Assembly (NCBI RefSeq): GCF_001642475.1
Contig: NW_019173957.1
Span: 248,001 to 312,000 of the forward strand
DNA: 64,000 bases
Direction of reading: 5' to 3'
Origin: Fonsecaea monophora
Taxonomy: Eukaryota > Ascomycota > Eurotiomycetes > Chaetothyriales > Herpotrichiellaceae
Shown: positions 45,506 through 57,310 of the stretch, in pieces
Numbering within the stretch: position 1 is the first letter of the stretch
Layout: every line of letters starts with the position of its first letter
Made by a program: the position numbers and the translations under genes
The notes under the pieces: generated by a model
Told to the model about the DNA's origin: nothing
The model's database searches: none
The model's input: the letters and a program-made list of their open reading frames with translations, nothing else

Positions 45506-47263
45506 CTAGGTAAATCCCAGTACACCGGTATCGAACTTCTCAAAGACACTCAGATCAAAGCTCTCGGCGAGGAGCTGGTAGCCCGCGTCGTTGGGGTGCA
45601 GGTAGTCGCCGGACTGCAGGGCGTCGGCCAGCTGGCTGGGCACGGACTGGTTGCGGAGGATGGCGTCGAAGTCGAAGACGGCGTCGAAGATGCCACCCCC
45701 AGCTCCCGCGGTGGCGGACGAGCGGATGAACGCGTTGACCTTCTGACGGGTCTGCTCGCGCAGCGGGCTCGTGTAGGCCTGCAGCGTGGTGTTGCCGCCG
45801 GGGGCGGAGAAGGGGGTGATGGTGGCGGCAAACAGCGGGACGCCGAACGCGTGCACCCGCGCCGCGATCTGCCGGTACGCCGAGACCAGGCGCTCGTACG
45901 TCTCGGTCTGGTTCGCGGGCGTCGCGTCGGCGACCCCGATGTCGTTGACGCCCTCCCAGATCATCGCGTACCGCACGCCGTGGTGCGCGAGCACGTCGCG
46001 GTCGACCCGTGCCAGCACGTTCGGGCCCAGCCCGTCATACAAAATCCGGTTGCCCCCGGCGGCTTGGTTGATCATGGAGATGGACGTCAGGAGGGGCGAG
46101 TTGCTCGATTGCATGCGCGCGTAGACGAGGTCGGGCCATCTATTTATTTATTTTTCCCCCCGGTCAGTTTAGGATCTCTGGGATGTTTGGCCCAGGCTGA
46201 AAGAAGACAAAGGGTATAAAAGAGAGAGAAAGAGAGAGAGAGAAGAGAAGAGAAGAATGGTGGAAAGGGGTGTATAACTCACCTGTCGTTCTTGTCCGGG
46301 TCGCTTCCTCTCCCGTCCGTGATGCTGTCCCCGATAATTGCCCATGTGCGGTAGTTCGGCGGCGACCACGCTTCGACAGCGGATAAGAAGTACCTACCAA
46401 TTCACACGTCAGTGCTCCAGCACAACAAAACATCTCTCCAACTTTTTTTTTTCAACGGAAAGAAAGCCAAAAAAAAAGGACATTTCATAGAGAAGGCTGG
46501 TGGAGACAAACTTACCAATGCTGGGTGCTGTTCAAAAACGGCCCTGTCAAGTTCGTCGCGCTTACCTGGTCGCCTAGCGTAAACCACGACGTCGCCCGAC
46601 TGCCTGGGTGGCTTGTGATGAATGTCCCGTTCTGGCCCGTGGCGAGGTACATGGTCACAGTGATGGTGGAGAGCGGCTGGATCGGGAAGTCCAGCGGGTC
46701 GGAGACAGCAAGGGCACCATCGGGGATGGTGATGGACGACTCGCCGCCGCTGAAGGTCACCTTTTGGAGGGTCGAGGGCTGGATCGCGCTGACACCTGAG
46801 GAGCCGTTGAAAGGCAGCGCGACCGTCATGGCAGTGATGGGCAAGTCGGTGAGGCCAAAGGCGTTGGAGATCCGGATCCGGATCTGTGAGGCGCCGGTCG
46901 ACATGTGCAGGGTTTGGCGGATCGTGCTGTTGAAGAATATCACCGAGGTGGTGTTCTAACAAATGTGGAAGGACAGGACTCAATTAGTTGTGTGTACCAT
47001 TTTACCACCGACAATTCTCTATCGTTCTTCTTCCTCTCAGGTATATCTTATAGAGAAAGAGACTGGTTACTCACATATGGAGGTGGAGGCAAGTTTGTGT
47101 ATTCGGTCAACTGCGGCATTGCCGCCCAGGTGTCGATCCAGTGGCCGTCCGGGATGCTCGGTGCGGTAACAAGAGCTTGTCGTCTGGGTAAGGCGTTGCA
47201 CCTTGCGATCAGGTACGTGGCAATGAGTAGAACGGCCGCATTGTAAAGGCTGCGCACCCCCAT
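45506..47263 (-). CDS. Secreted SGNH/GDSL-family esterase
   Basis: Four exons (47263-47075, 46955-46516, 46393-46283, 46139-45506) give 457 residues. The N-terminus has a hydrophobic signal peptide (about 1-25, cleavage near NALP). A beta-rich domain (about 65-205) resembles the N-terminal part of fungal GDSL esterases. SGNH blocks are present: GDSITDG with nucleophile Ser233, a Gly in block II (AAGGNRI), Asn312 in WEGVNDIG, and Asp425/His428 in GDYLHPN. It should be an extracellular esterase acting on acylated carbohydrate or lipid. Introns of 119-143 bp are longer than in neighbouring genes, and intron 3 contains a long purine (GA) tract. Confidence 0.93.
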
Positions 47264-50200
47264 GATGACTGGTCCAGGTGGTGGCTGATTAGGACGAGTA
47301 TGTGCCTTGAACGACGACGGTTTTCTTGGTATGCAGGCGGTTCAAAGCTTTGCGAAAGCTTGAGCACCTCCTCTACTTCATATAGCTTGTCTTCATGTCC
47401 TCCAGTCCATTGAACACGACCTCCGCCTAGGAAACCCGGGGTCGAACTCCGCATTGAGTGACTATTAGCCTAAATCTCGTAGATGGCAACGTAGCCAACG
47501 CTCGCTCTTTACAGACAAGGTTTGTGGACATCAAGTATTCGGCATGAGCTGTTAGACGTGACGTGGGACTTTTTTCGGAGACATGGGCTGACTTGGCGCT
47601 GTGCTGCTTCGTCATCATCCATCTCAGTGTTCTTGAAAGGGTTCTTTTGGGACCTTCCAGAATGGGCCTGCAGGGACCCGGTCGGCTCAATGTCGTGGTA
47701 CATCACGTTGGAGCTTGCAGAGGGCAATGATCGTCACCGAGAGGTCGCAAATAGCCGGTCATATGCTCGCACAGGCGGTGTTGAGCAGCTAGCTCAATCC
47801 GAACAGCCTGATGCCTCCGCGTCCACAGGGATGCTGTGAGGGACTTGTAAACAACAAAGTCGAAATTGCCGGTGTTGGGCGTCAAAAGTGTGGAGGCGCC
47901 GCAGCAACAATTATCCGAAGGCCCGTCCCCATGGGGTTGCGAGCCTTGCTGGACACAGCCTTGTCTCGGATGTAGAGGGATATCAATAACTCAACATAAA
48001 GGGCCAGTAATGTGGCTGCTGGGCAGTTCTCTGGGTGAAATCTTCGATACAGGAGCCGTGGAACTGCACATTGCGTTCTCTTGGCTAGACATCCAACCCA
48101 TTGCGTAGATAGAGTGCTATCGGGTGTCTTGTCCCTCGCTACAGCCTTCCGTTTTGGCCCTGTGCTTACAGTATACAAGGTCCAGGTCACAAATATTGAG
48201 ATCAAAGACCAAAAGCATGTCCAACGTCTGCTTGTATGGGGATCACCCATCTCCCTTGTGCTACATTTCCGCCTGCTCTTGGTCTCCTTGTCCAATCTCG
48301 TCGTCATTTACTTCGTCATAATTAAGTTTCCTCGGGCCAGCAACCTGACCTTGTCTCGCCCTGGCGTACCTGAGACCACTTTGTCGTCTGAAGGCTAGCT
48401 GATCTTCCAATGAGGCTCTTCTGATTTGCCTCTCTTGCTCAATCCTTTATTGGTGATGTTCCTCGCTTGGGATGACATCTTTGTCGAACACCAAGAAGAT
48501 GCGGAAAGGTCCGGTAGTGGTCGTCTATACCTTTCAGAGACTGACAATCACCAACTTACCTCTCCACTTGATTACACCTGTCTCTGTCTACCACACACAT
48601 GCGGGTAGCCGTGTCGATCACACTCCCGATATCAGTAACGGTAGTACTGAACGAGGACATCCGAAAGATAGCGCCAGAACAGGACTGCTTTCTTTCGTCC
48701 TAGGTTGTCTCCCGGTCAAAGGACGAGCGAGATGACGATGACGGCATCCAAGAAACAGCTAACATCACACAGTCGCAGTCATTGTTGTATCCACAGGGGA
48801 TGTCTTCGCATGACCAGCTCGGTTATAGACTTGGGCACCGTCCGGAGTTAGTGACCATGACTCCACCAAAGACCAAGACCAAGACATCCATCCTCCTGGC
48901 CGAATCGTGGAGCAGACAACGTGTTGAGAGTTACCAAGAGAATGAGCCACGAGTGCCAGGCTGACTTGAATTCACGTTGTGTTGTCTGTCCTATGTCTAA
49001 GCGACAGACGGCCAGAAAGTCAACTACCTCGTCTGGTTAGCGCTGAAGACACCCTACTTCCTTTCTCAATCGACAAACGCCGAGAGAAATGGAGGTCGCG
49101 ACTCGTCATCCAGACGAGCATTGGCGCGCAAGGCAACCCCCACAGCCACCAGGTACACCTCATCCGATGGTTTCGCCCTGACCTTACTCTCTGTCCAGTA
49201 CCTCGCAGGTAGTCGCTCAACACACGCTCAAGTGTCCCTGAACGTCATTCCCCCCTTCACCCTTCACGTTTGTTAACCGTCCGAAGGCCCTCGAAACTCT
49301 CGAAACGCAAGAAAGTTTAAAAGCATGGGCCCTCAGCCAATAAAGGATGACTTGCGGCACGTGTCGGAGGGCGGAGCTTTTTGCGCGGTTGTGGGATGGA
49401 GCCCGGGATGATCAAATGCCATGCCCATGCACGCTGCGGATGTTGATGATCTGCACACTCCACTGACAATACGAGGCAAGGGGAAACGGAGACTGCCCGC
49501 CAAATCCTCGTCCTATGGTGATGCAAGGGAGGGGGAAAGAACTTGCGGGATCTCCCGAGAGGGAAGATGGAAAGAAAGGGGTGTGGTCTTTCTGCCCTCC
49601 TATCAGACTACAGTACTTTGTAAGGTTGGACTCGGATGGTGTTCAGCTCGCTATGGCTACGGTATGTACCTTTTGTACTTGTCTCGTGCGCGCGAGAGAG
49701 AGATAGACAATTATTGCTTTTCTGCTTGAACTAGATTCACCCCCGCGCTCTTGATGAATGGAGCTCCATCGACGCATGGCACGATGCAAGGGTAGCCACA
49801 TGATTCTGTCGCTGAGCTTCCGACCGGCAAATTCCTTTGCTGTAGACTTTTGGCCAAAAGGCAAGAACAAGAGAAACAAATCAGATCCTCCAGTTGCTGG
49901 CTATCTTACAAAAAGTGGTGTGATTATTCGCCAATTGCGTAGCATTTGTTGTGCCTTTTACCACTCGACTCAATGGCTGTTGTAGTCGCAGTAGTAGCAG
50001 TAGTAGCTAATGTATGTACATACCCGAGTAGTTTCTAGTTTCTTTTTCGTCTACATCATTCATTTTGTAGCACTAGAATTTCCCAAGACTTTTGTTTGAA
50101 AAAAAGTCTTGTTCCAGTGGGAGAAACCCTCCCAAAAAGCCGTCCCTTTCGTTTGACCACTCACGCCGGAAGGGGGAAAAAAAAAGGAGGTTGCTTCGTA

Positions 50201-50424
50201 CATTTTCCGTTGCATTTCAATCGTGATTCCATCACTCCGCTCCCTCCATCTAAACAGACCAACCCACTCTTGTACTCCATTTCGTCCCATCGCGCACGTC
50301 GCGACCCGTTCTTTAAAGTTGTAGAGAGAGAAAAAAAAGGGAAAGAAGAAGAAAAATCATGGAAATTGGTGTATCTGGGCTAATCTCCCCAGTTCGAAAG
50401 TTGTCATGGTGTGATTGAGAGTGA
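47264..50424. other. Long gene-free region
   Basis: About 3.2 kb without a recognisable gene. Open frames are short and lack fungal splice context or family signal. It includes GA-rich runs near 49690 and 50325. It contains the promoter of the esterase at its left end and the 3' region of the DOMON-b561 gene at its right end. A non-coding RNA or a fast-evolving small gene cannot be excluded. Confidence 0.5.
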
Positions 50425-51862
50425 TCACCCGCGCAGTGGTCGGTCGTCGTCAGAGCGGCGATGCATCTCGTAGCCTTCAATTCTTGGTCGGGGCTTTTCA
50501 CCTGGCAGGGTTTGTGTCGACCCGGCGGTCCGGTTGTAATTCGGGAGACAGAGCACGACGACGTAGACGATAAAGATCAGGCCGGAGAAGACGCTGTAGA
50601 CTGCAACTGAATAGGTCGGGACGTTTTGGCTGCCAATCATGCCCGCAGTCTTGAATCCCAAGCCGCCGTTGACGACACCTAGCAGGATCATGGCACGGCC
50701 GAGCCAACGATGGGTGTGCCCGGAAGCGCTCCTGGTGCCGTACTTTCGGAAATGCATATGCTGGAGCAGACCAAGAGCAGGCTGGAAGACCCCCATCCAC
50801 GCAACGAGGATGTAGCCAATGACCATGTGGTAGCCATCCAGGTTGTCGACTTGTTTGCCGAGTTCAACGCCCAGGCCCAGGCCGACAATCATCAAGACCA
50901 AGCTGAGAACTTGCAGCGGAGCGTGGATATGTCGGACTTTGTTCGTGTAGGGGAGGTAGAGCGTCAATGCCGCCAAGGGGAACATGACCACAAAGACCAG
51001 AGGCATGATGACGGCATGAGCAGTTCGGATGTTGTCGTCGGATCCGCTGCTGACCTCTGTACCGCTCGACGAGGACGGGTTGGAGCTCACGATAGGGTTG
51101 GACACGCCACCGGTAGGGGTAACCACGGTGCTTGTAGTAGCCGTCCCGGTCTCGGTTGTGGTGGCTGGTCCTCCAGTTGCGGACTGGGAAGCAGATTGGG
51201 TCGCCGACGGGGCTGCTGAGGAAGAGTCGTCGTTGGAGGCTGCCACGAACGGGTTTGACGAACTTCCACCAGTCCCCTGAGTCAAATCCAGGGTAAATCC
51301 ACCGTCACTGTCATGCTGGTTAATGTTGGCAGATGTGTCTGTTGAGTCAAGAGGATCTCCTGATTTGTGGGCATAGATCCAGTTACTCGAAGAATCCGTT
51401 GGGCTCATACTACCACCACTCCAGCTCAGGCAGCTGTCGCAGCGAATGTTGGCGACAAGCGAGCCATCCGAGGCGATACCGCTTCCTTCCAGTAGTGAGA
51501 CCTGGGCGTCAGAGTTGAACCGTGGTTGGACATGCCCGGTGCCCAATCTGGGGGAGACAGTCACGTTGTTGCTGTCGGCGGCATATACAACGAGCATGTT
51601 GGCCCCTGACATGCCAGTGCCCTGACCAAATGCGACCCATTGGGTGCCGCTGGGGGCACTGATTTGCAGAAATATTGAGCCGCTGCCGGAGGAGGCTGTG
51701 TCTGACGGCACATTGACTGCTACCGCGTAGTTACTCGTAGAATACTGTGCAAATTGTGCCGAGGAGCCAGCCACTGCGGCCAGGGTCAGTATAATGTGTC
51801 AATGGCAGAACCGCGAGAGGCGTACCGAGGGTGGCCAAAGCCAAGACGCCTTTCTGCACCAT
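50425..51862 (-). CDS. DOMON (CDH-type cytochrome) plus cytochrome b561 membrane protein
   Basis: Exon 1 (51862-51826) encodes a signal peptide start (MVQKGVLALATLVAG) and joins over a 52 bp intron to 51773-50425, giving 461 residues. Residues about 20-185 form a cellobiose-dehydrogenase-type cytochrome/DOMON domain with a GTGMSGANM methionine and a GTGHVQPRF histidine as probable haem ligands. A Ser/Thr-rich, probably O-glycosylated linker follows (about 190-265), then a five- to six-helix cytochrome b561 module with His residues in HAVIMPL, HIHAPL, HMVIGY and HTHRWLG that can ligate two haems. The protein should pass electrons across the plasma membrane to an extracellular acceptor. The natural partner is unknown. 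Confidence 0.93.
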
Positions 51863-53681
51863 CGTGCTCCAACAAGGTCGATACAATCAGAAGTCGGTAG
51901 ATAGTGTGGTGATAACGAGCAGACTGGGTCTCGTCAAATTCTGCTACGAGTCAAGAAATGAGGAATTGTTTGCAGGGTCAGGGAAGGATATAAGCCTTTC
52001 TCTGCTCGACGCGTTGGTTGAAGATATGGGGGAGTTTCGAAACACGCGACGGAAGTCAAAGGGGGGGGTTTTAATTCTTTGATCATCTCCAGGAGTGCGA
52101 GCCATGTTCAAAACCTTGGGCAGATTGCACGTCAGAGAGGGGATGGCTTGATTGCGCGTTCCGTGGCTTGCCAAGGGGCTTCAGGAGAGCTACATGCGAC
52201 GCTTTCCTAAAACCCCGACCCCTGTTTGGGAAGGATTCTTTCATACGGCCCGCCATGGCAATTACGCGGCACCGTGCAACAGCAGATATCTCGTCGCATA
52301 ACAAAGAACTGGCTGTCGACATACCCAACACAGTGCGTGCATCACCTCAATGTGGACCTGATACCTCCCGAAAAACGACCAAAGGTCTTCACGGAGTGAC
52401 TCCGGCGCGGCGAACGTACAAGGCTGGATGACAGACAATAAATAGAAATCATCCACAGGGACTGAACGACCAGGAAAGGGGATCAGCAACCCACACATCT
52501 AACTTGATTGGGCACGGCTCCGAAATAATCCACGCTAATCCACCGCTTATCTGTCTAGCGCAAGGCTTGGCACCCGCCCACCTCCACAGGGCACGGCGCA
52601 GGTGCATGGCAATGGTAATCTCTTGCTGCCCGATTGGCTGCGGCGTTAGGGGATATATTTGAGTTAGGGAGGAGTATTTGGACAGATACATGCAAGTATT
52701 TACTTGTCGTCGTACCTGTAGGGCTCGGCATGCTGGCTTTTCCCGTTCTGGTGTCTGGGAATCGGTTGCGTCGCACAAAGAAGCATCCTGCGATATATCA
52801 GAGCCTGTGATTGGATCTCGTTGGGTTTGATCGACGGCTCAGATCTTCAAACGTGCAAGTCCTAGGCCGGCTAAATGATCCCACCGTTCCATGTTGTACA
52901 GAGTAGGAACCACGGAGAGGGGCGCAGTGTGTGTAGATGCGCAATGTGGCCCAGTTCCTATATACGGCGGCTGGAAACAGTTATGAGGTCAGGAAGGATT
53001 TCTGTGTGGCAACTTGTCTGTTCAACTTCCCCATTATTTCCGGAATTGTACGGGCCGCGGCGGCACTCCTCATGCCTTTCAGCGACGGATAAGACGGTCC
53101 TCGCTGATGATTGGAAGTCGGCAAAGCATCTCACTATCTATGCACTTCGATAATGCTGTGAGGTGCACGGAATGACTTACGATACTCGAGTCGACGGCAT
53201 GCGCACAGCAATGGTTTGGTCTCCTCTGGAACTTTGCGGCAACCTTTCCCCAGCCAATCGCTGTTCTAGAGATCATCAAAACTAATATAATGCAAGCAGC
53301 TGATATTGCCATCTGGGGAGGCGAAATCCCCTCTTTTAATTCGTAGCTGTGTCGAGTCCATTATTTTTGGCATGAAGGATCTCGCACCCATCTGGGGTCG
53401 TTCTGTTTGGTTAGTCATGCTTCTCCGGCAAAGCCTCTCCTATTTGAAAAAGGCAAGAGTTGGCCCTTCCTAGCCACCATTCCCTTGCCGGCCCTTGCCC
53501 GGTCAACAGGAAAGCAATTCGACTTGGTTATTGGCGTCACTGTTGATCGCATCGAAGACTCGGAATTGCAGGACCTTCACTGGACCGGGCCCTGATGAAT
53601 TTTATGATACCCAACTCCCTCACAAAACCCCGGGCTCCCTCCCCACCACTCTCCCATTCGCCGAGGGACCCCCTCTACGAG
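51863..53681. other. Gene-free region
   Basis: About 1.8 kb between the DOMON-b561 start and the 3' end of TYR1. No frame here has a recognisable domain; the left part should hold the DOMON-b561 promoter. Confidence 0.5.
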
Positions 53682-55588
53682 TCAGTCTTTCGTCTTAACC
53701 ATGATTTCCTTGATCATTTCGTTCCCAAGTCTCACAGCGTCGGGGAATCTCGGGGCAAAGTATTGTTGGATTCTTTCGAACCGGCTCCGATATGCTTCGA
53801 ATGCGCCGAACGAAACGCATTCAGACCATGCCTACGGTCAAACACCACTATCATTAGCCTATGTTGATTTGAGGCGACACCCCATCAAGGGTAGAGATAA
53901 CACTTGACTTTGAGTTTGCCCAAAGACAGGTGCATTTTCCTGGAGGACATGCAGATAGACAAAGTCAGGCTATGCCACATTGGAGAGACTTACTCTTGCC
54001 GCAAAGGTGAACTCAAGATCGTCCGAACGAAATGTGTCATCTTCGATTGCCGTGTTGATTACTTCATCTAGCAAGGTCTCGTTGCGAAACAGATACTCAG
54101 TGACCCCCAACCAGATTCGGAAGAGCTAGGAGTTGGGTTGTCAGAAATAGTAACAGAACTAGGCCAAGGAATATACTCACAGGCGTGGAGCAAATCATAT
54201 GGTCGTATGGAACGATGCCGAGTTTCCACCAACAATCGACAATGCCCAACAGACTCAGGTGGTTGTTTGGCATTCTTTCTTTAGGTCTTCGTGAGAGCGA
54301 GAACTTGTCCAACACATCATCCCCAAGCAATAGATCTTGATCAACAGCGTCTTTGGAAAAGACTGCCGCACCAGCCGTCTTAATCCGCCGGGACAGCTCC
54401 TCTCGGTGGCCACCCAGCATGAGCTTGAAGAGTTCGGTAACGGACTCAGCATACTGTCGAATCTGTTTTTTCGCTGCAGGGTTGAGAATTGCGAGCCCAG
54501 CATAGACATGCCACTTGTTGGCATAGATGCGCAAAGTGATGTTAATCTTGACGTTTTCGATGCCACCGATATATCGATCGATTTCCCACGGGAACTGGTT
54601 GTTCGCCGCCCACGCGGTTCCCATGCTCAAAAACGCAGCATGCGTAACAGCCTGCGTGTCTGCTGTAATGCGGTCATGCTTCTCCCCCGACAAGAAGACG
54701 AACTTGGAATTCAGGCAAGAGAGGATTCGGACACAGAGATCAACACTTTTCTGAGACGCTCTGTGTTGAATGACGACAAGGGGTTGGCCTGTTGGGTCTA
54801 CGGCGGGGCCATGCAGGGAATGGCAAGAAACAATCTCAACGTCGTCGGGCAGGTACTTGTCAAAGGCAGCCAGCTCAGGCGCTTTGCAAGAGGTCTGTCC
54901 ACCAACAATGGCACCGACTTTGGTGGACGGGCCATATTCAGCAACAATCTTGTCAATGAGCTCAGCCTCGACACTGTATATGATCCAGTCGCTGGCTCGG
55001 GAAACAAGATGACCATTAGGCAAGATATTTATTCCTTTCTAATCTTGGTCAATCATGTTCATCAACTCTGCTGACGACACAAACCTCATTCGCGTACTCC
55101 TCGTGTAGAGTTTGGAACTTGTCTGGTCGATCGCAAGCGTTGACTCTGCATGGCTAACCATCAGTTCTATGTTTTTAGAGGACAACAGTAAGGGTTTCGT
55201 GTCTATCGGCGCAAAAAGGTCAGCTAAGAATCCTCTGGGAACTTGATGTGGTAGATTGTAGCAACAGATAGCATAACCATCAGACAAGAAAAATTTAAGG
55301 TAGCGAGGGTTTTACATCAGTGACGGCCGTTGGGATAGGATGCTACATCAGAATGATGAAAGCAATATCTCAACGACCATGCTCGAGCCAAATGCACTCA
55401 GAGTCATCCTTGGAAGATAATGAGAGAAAACAAGCCAACATACCTTGGGCAACAGACATTCAGCGCGCATTATCTTTTCAAAAAACATGCACTGCATTCT
55501 CGTACCTCCATCCAGCTTGACTGAATCTTCTTGCGTACATACGGCCCATGTCACCCATCCCAATGATCCCGACCGTAATGCCCTCCAT
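53682..55588 (-). CDS. TYR1: Prephenate dehydrogenase (tyrosine biosynthesis)
   Basis: Five exons (55588-55506, 55145-55085, 55038-54181, 54125-53994, 53831-53682) give 427 residues, close to yeast Tyr1. The N-terminal Rossmann loop is GIIGMGDMG (8-16), followed by RVNACDRPDKF, LPNGHLVSRASDWIIYSVEA, SCHSLHGP and VTHAAFLSMGTAW, all typical of fungal TYR1, and the C-terminal FAARAWSECVSFGAFE segment completes it. It oxidatively decarboxylates prephenate to 4-hydroxyphenylpyruvate with NADP in the cytosol. Intron 1 is unusually long (360 bp) and the last is 162 bp; others are 46 and 55 bp. The long first intron could hold a regulatory element. The identity is firm and all joins are in phase. Confidence 0.93.
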
Positions 55589-56388
55589 GACTCACGGTGC
55601 GGGAGGGACAACTCGGGTGTTGTTGACTTTTCAATTTGGGGTTGCCCTGGGTCGCTATCTCTTCTCAATAGGGCACTAGGACATTAGTAGATATATCACT
55701 GCAGCAGGCCATCGACGTAACGATCATTAAACCTAGCACAAATTGAAAGTATAGCACTTTGAGCTGTTGAACAAAACGAAAGTCGCGTTGAAGATGGGAA
55801 CGGGAGAAAGTTTTCTTAAGACGCCAAGGCACTAATCCTCATCTAGAATTGGCTCTTGGCACGATTGGGGTCAATGCTCAGGCGACTCAAAGTCGCTAAG
55901 GTTCTACTTGTACGAGGTACACATTGATCATGATAACATGGCAGCCAGCTCAAGCATTTTCGCCCCGATCCTGGTTCTGCTTTTAGAAGATGTGAGCGAC
56001 CACACAGCGATGTATGTACTACAAGTAGCAGTTCATCCTCTGGTGCTTGTGTAGCTTAAGTATTAGTCGATAATCGAACCGTCTTTATCAAGAGTGTATC
56101 AGTGCTCCTAGTATCAAGTCCTTCTTGACGCAGGCGAGAACCAAATTGGAACTACATTAATGGTGGTGAACTGGCCAGCGCAATGAGTGGTGAGCTTCGT
56201 TTCAAAGCGACGTCCTCAATTCTCCGCCAAGACATATTGACAGGATTTGGACTAGCGTGAAATACACTGGCGGACCTGTCCCGCTCCCACGCACCAAGCA
56301 GTTTCCCCATCAAAATCTCAAAATCGTCGAAATTATTCTTTCCTGTCTTTCGCCAGTCCACTCCTACAACCAACAACAACAATTCAAA
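55589..56388. promoter_or_regulatory. Divergent promoter region, TYR1 and uS11
   Basis: 800 bp between two outward starts. The uS11 leader ends in a CAACAACAACAATTCAAA tract just before the ATG. No specific site is assigned. Confidence 0.5.
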
Positions 56389-56987
56389 ATGCCTCCCAAG
56401 AAGAAGGTCGAGCGCGCCGCCACCGAGAACATCTCCCTCGGCCCTCAGGTGCGAGAAGGTGAGTGAAATTGAGCAAAGTTGCGCATGGATTCTTGTACTA
56501 AATATTGCGCCCAGGTGAACTCGTCTTTGGCGTTGCCCGCATCTTCGCCTCCTTCAACGATACCTTCGTCCATGTTACCGATCTCTCGTAAGTGAAAAGA
56601 ACCACAATGAAGCAATGCCGTATATCGGGAAAGGTGCAGATGGTTCAAAAGGCTAACATTCTGGGTGATTCCAGTGGCCGCGAAACCATTTGCCGTGTTA
56701 CAGGAGGCATGAAAGTCAAGGCCGACCGTGACGAGTCATCTCCCTACGCTGCCATGTTGGCAGCTCAAGACGTTGCTCAGCGATGCAAGGAACTCGGCAT
56801 CACCGCTCTTCACATCAAGATCCGGGCTACTGGAGGAAACGGCACAAAAACCCCAGGCCCTGGTGCTCAATCGGCTCTGCGTGCATTGGCTCGCTCGGGT
56901 ATGAGAATCGGAAGAATCGAGGATGTTACTCCCACGCCATCCGACAGCACGAGACGCAAGGGCGGTCGTCGCGGTCGTCGTCTGTGA
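56389..56987 (+). CDS. RPS14: 40S ribosomal protein uS11 (S14)
   Basis: Exons 56389-56458, 56515-56587 and 56675-56987 (introns 56 and 87 bp) give 151 residues, the normal eukaryotic size. Diagnostic segments are FGVARIFASFNDTFVHVTDL, GGMKVKADRDESSPYAAM, ATGGNGTKTPGPGAQSAL and the basic C-terminus RRKGGRRGRRL. It is part of the small-subunit platform near the decoding region. Both introns lie in the first third of the gene, as is usual in fungal ribosomal protein genes. Confidence 0.98.
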
Positions 56988-57310
56988 GCATGTGCGCTGG
57001 ACTCGGGTGTACAACTGTTGCTTTTATTCCCTGGTAGCAGCTTGCCGCTGGGGGAAACAGCCCAAAAACGCTTCTGCAGGAGACGGGGAGGGTGGACTCA
57101 AATACGCGAAGAACGGCCCTTTGTGCCTGGTCTTCAATGCTGCTACTCTTCTGCGGTCAAATGATCGCAACGAGGAATACGTGCATGCAATGATGAAATC
57201 AAAAGACAAAACTTCATCGCAACTTTCGCGTCCGTAGACTTTCCACCTCGTAGCCAAGCCCGTCTCTCCTTTTATTTCTCTTTCCCCCCAACCAAAAGGA
57301 TTAACTGGTT
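56988..57310. promoter_or_regulatory. uS11 3' region and AAR2 promoter
   Basis: 323 bp between two plus-strand genes. No further structure is recognised. Confidence 0.5.
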
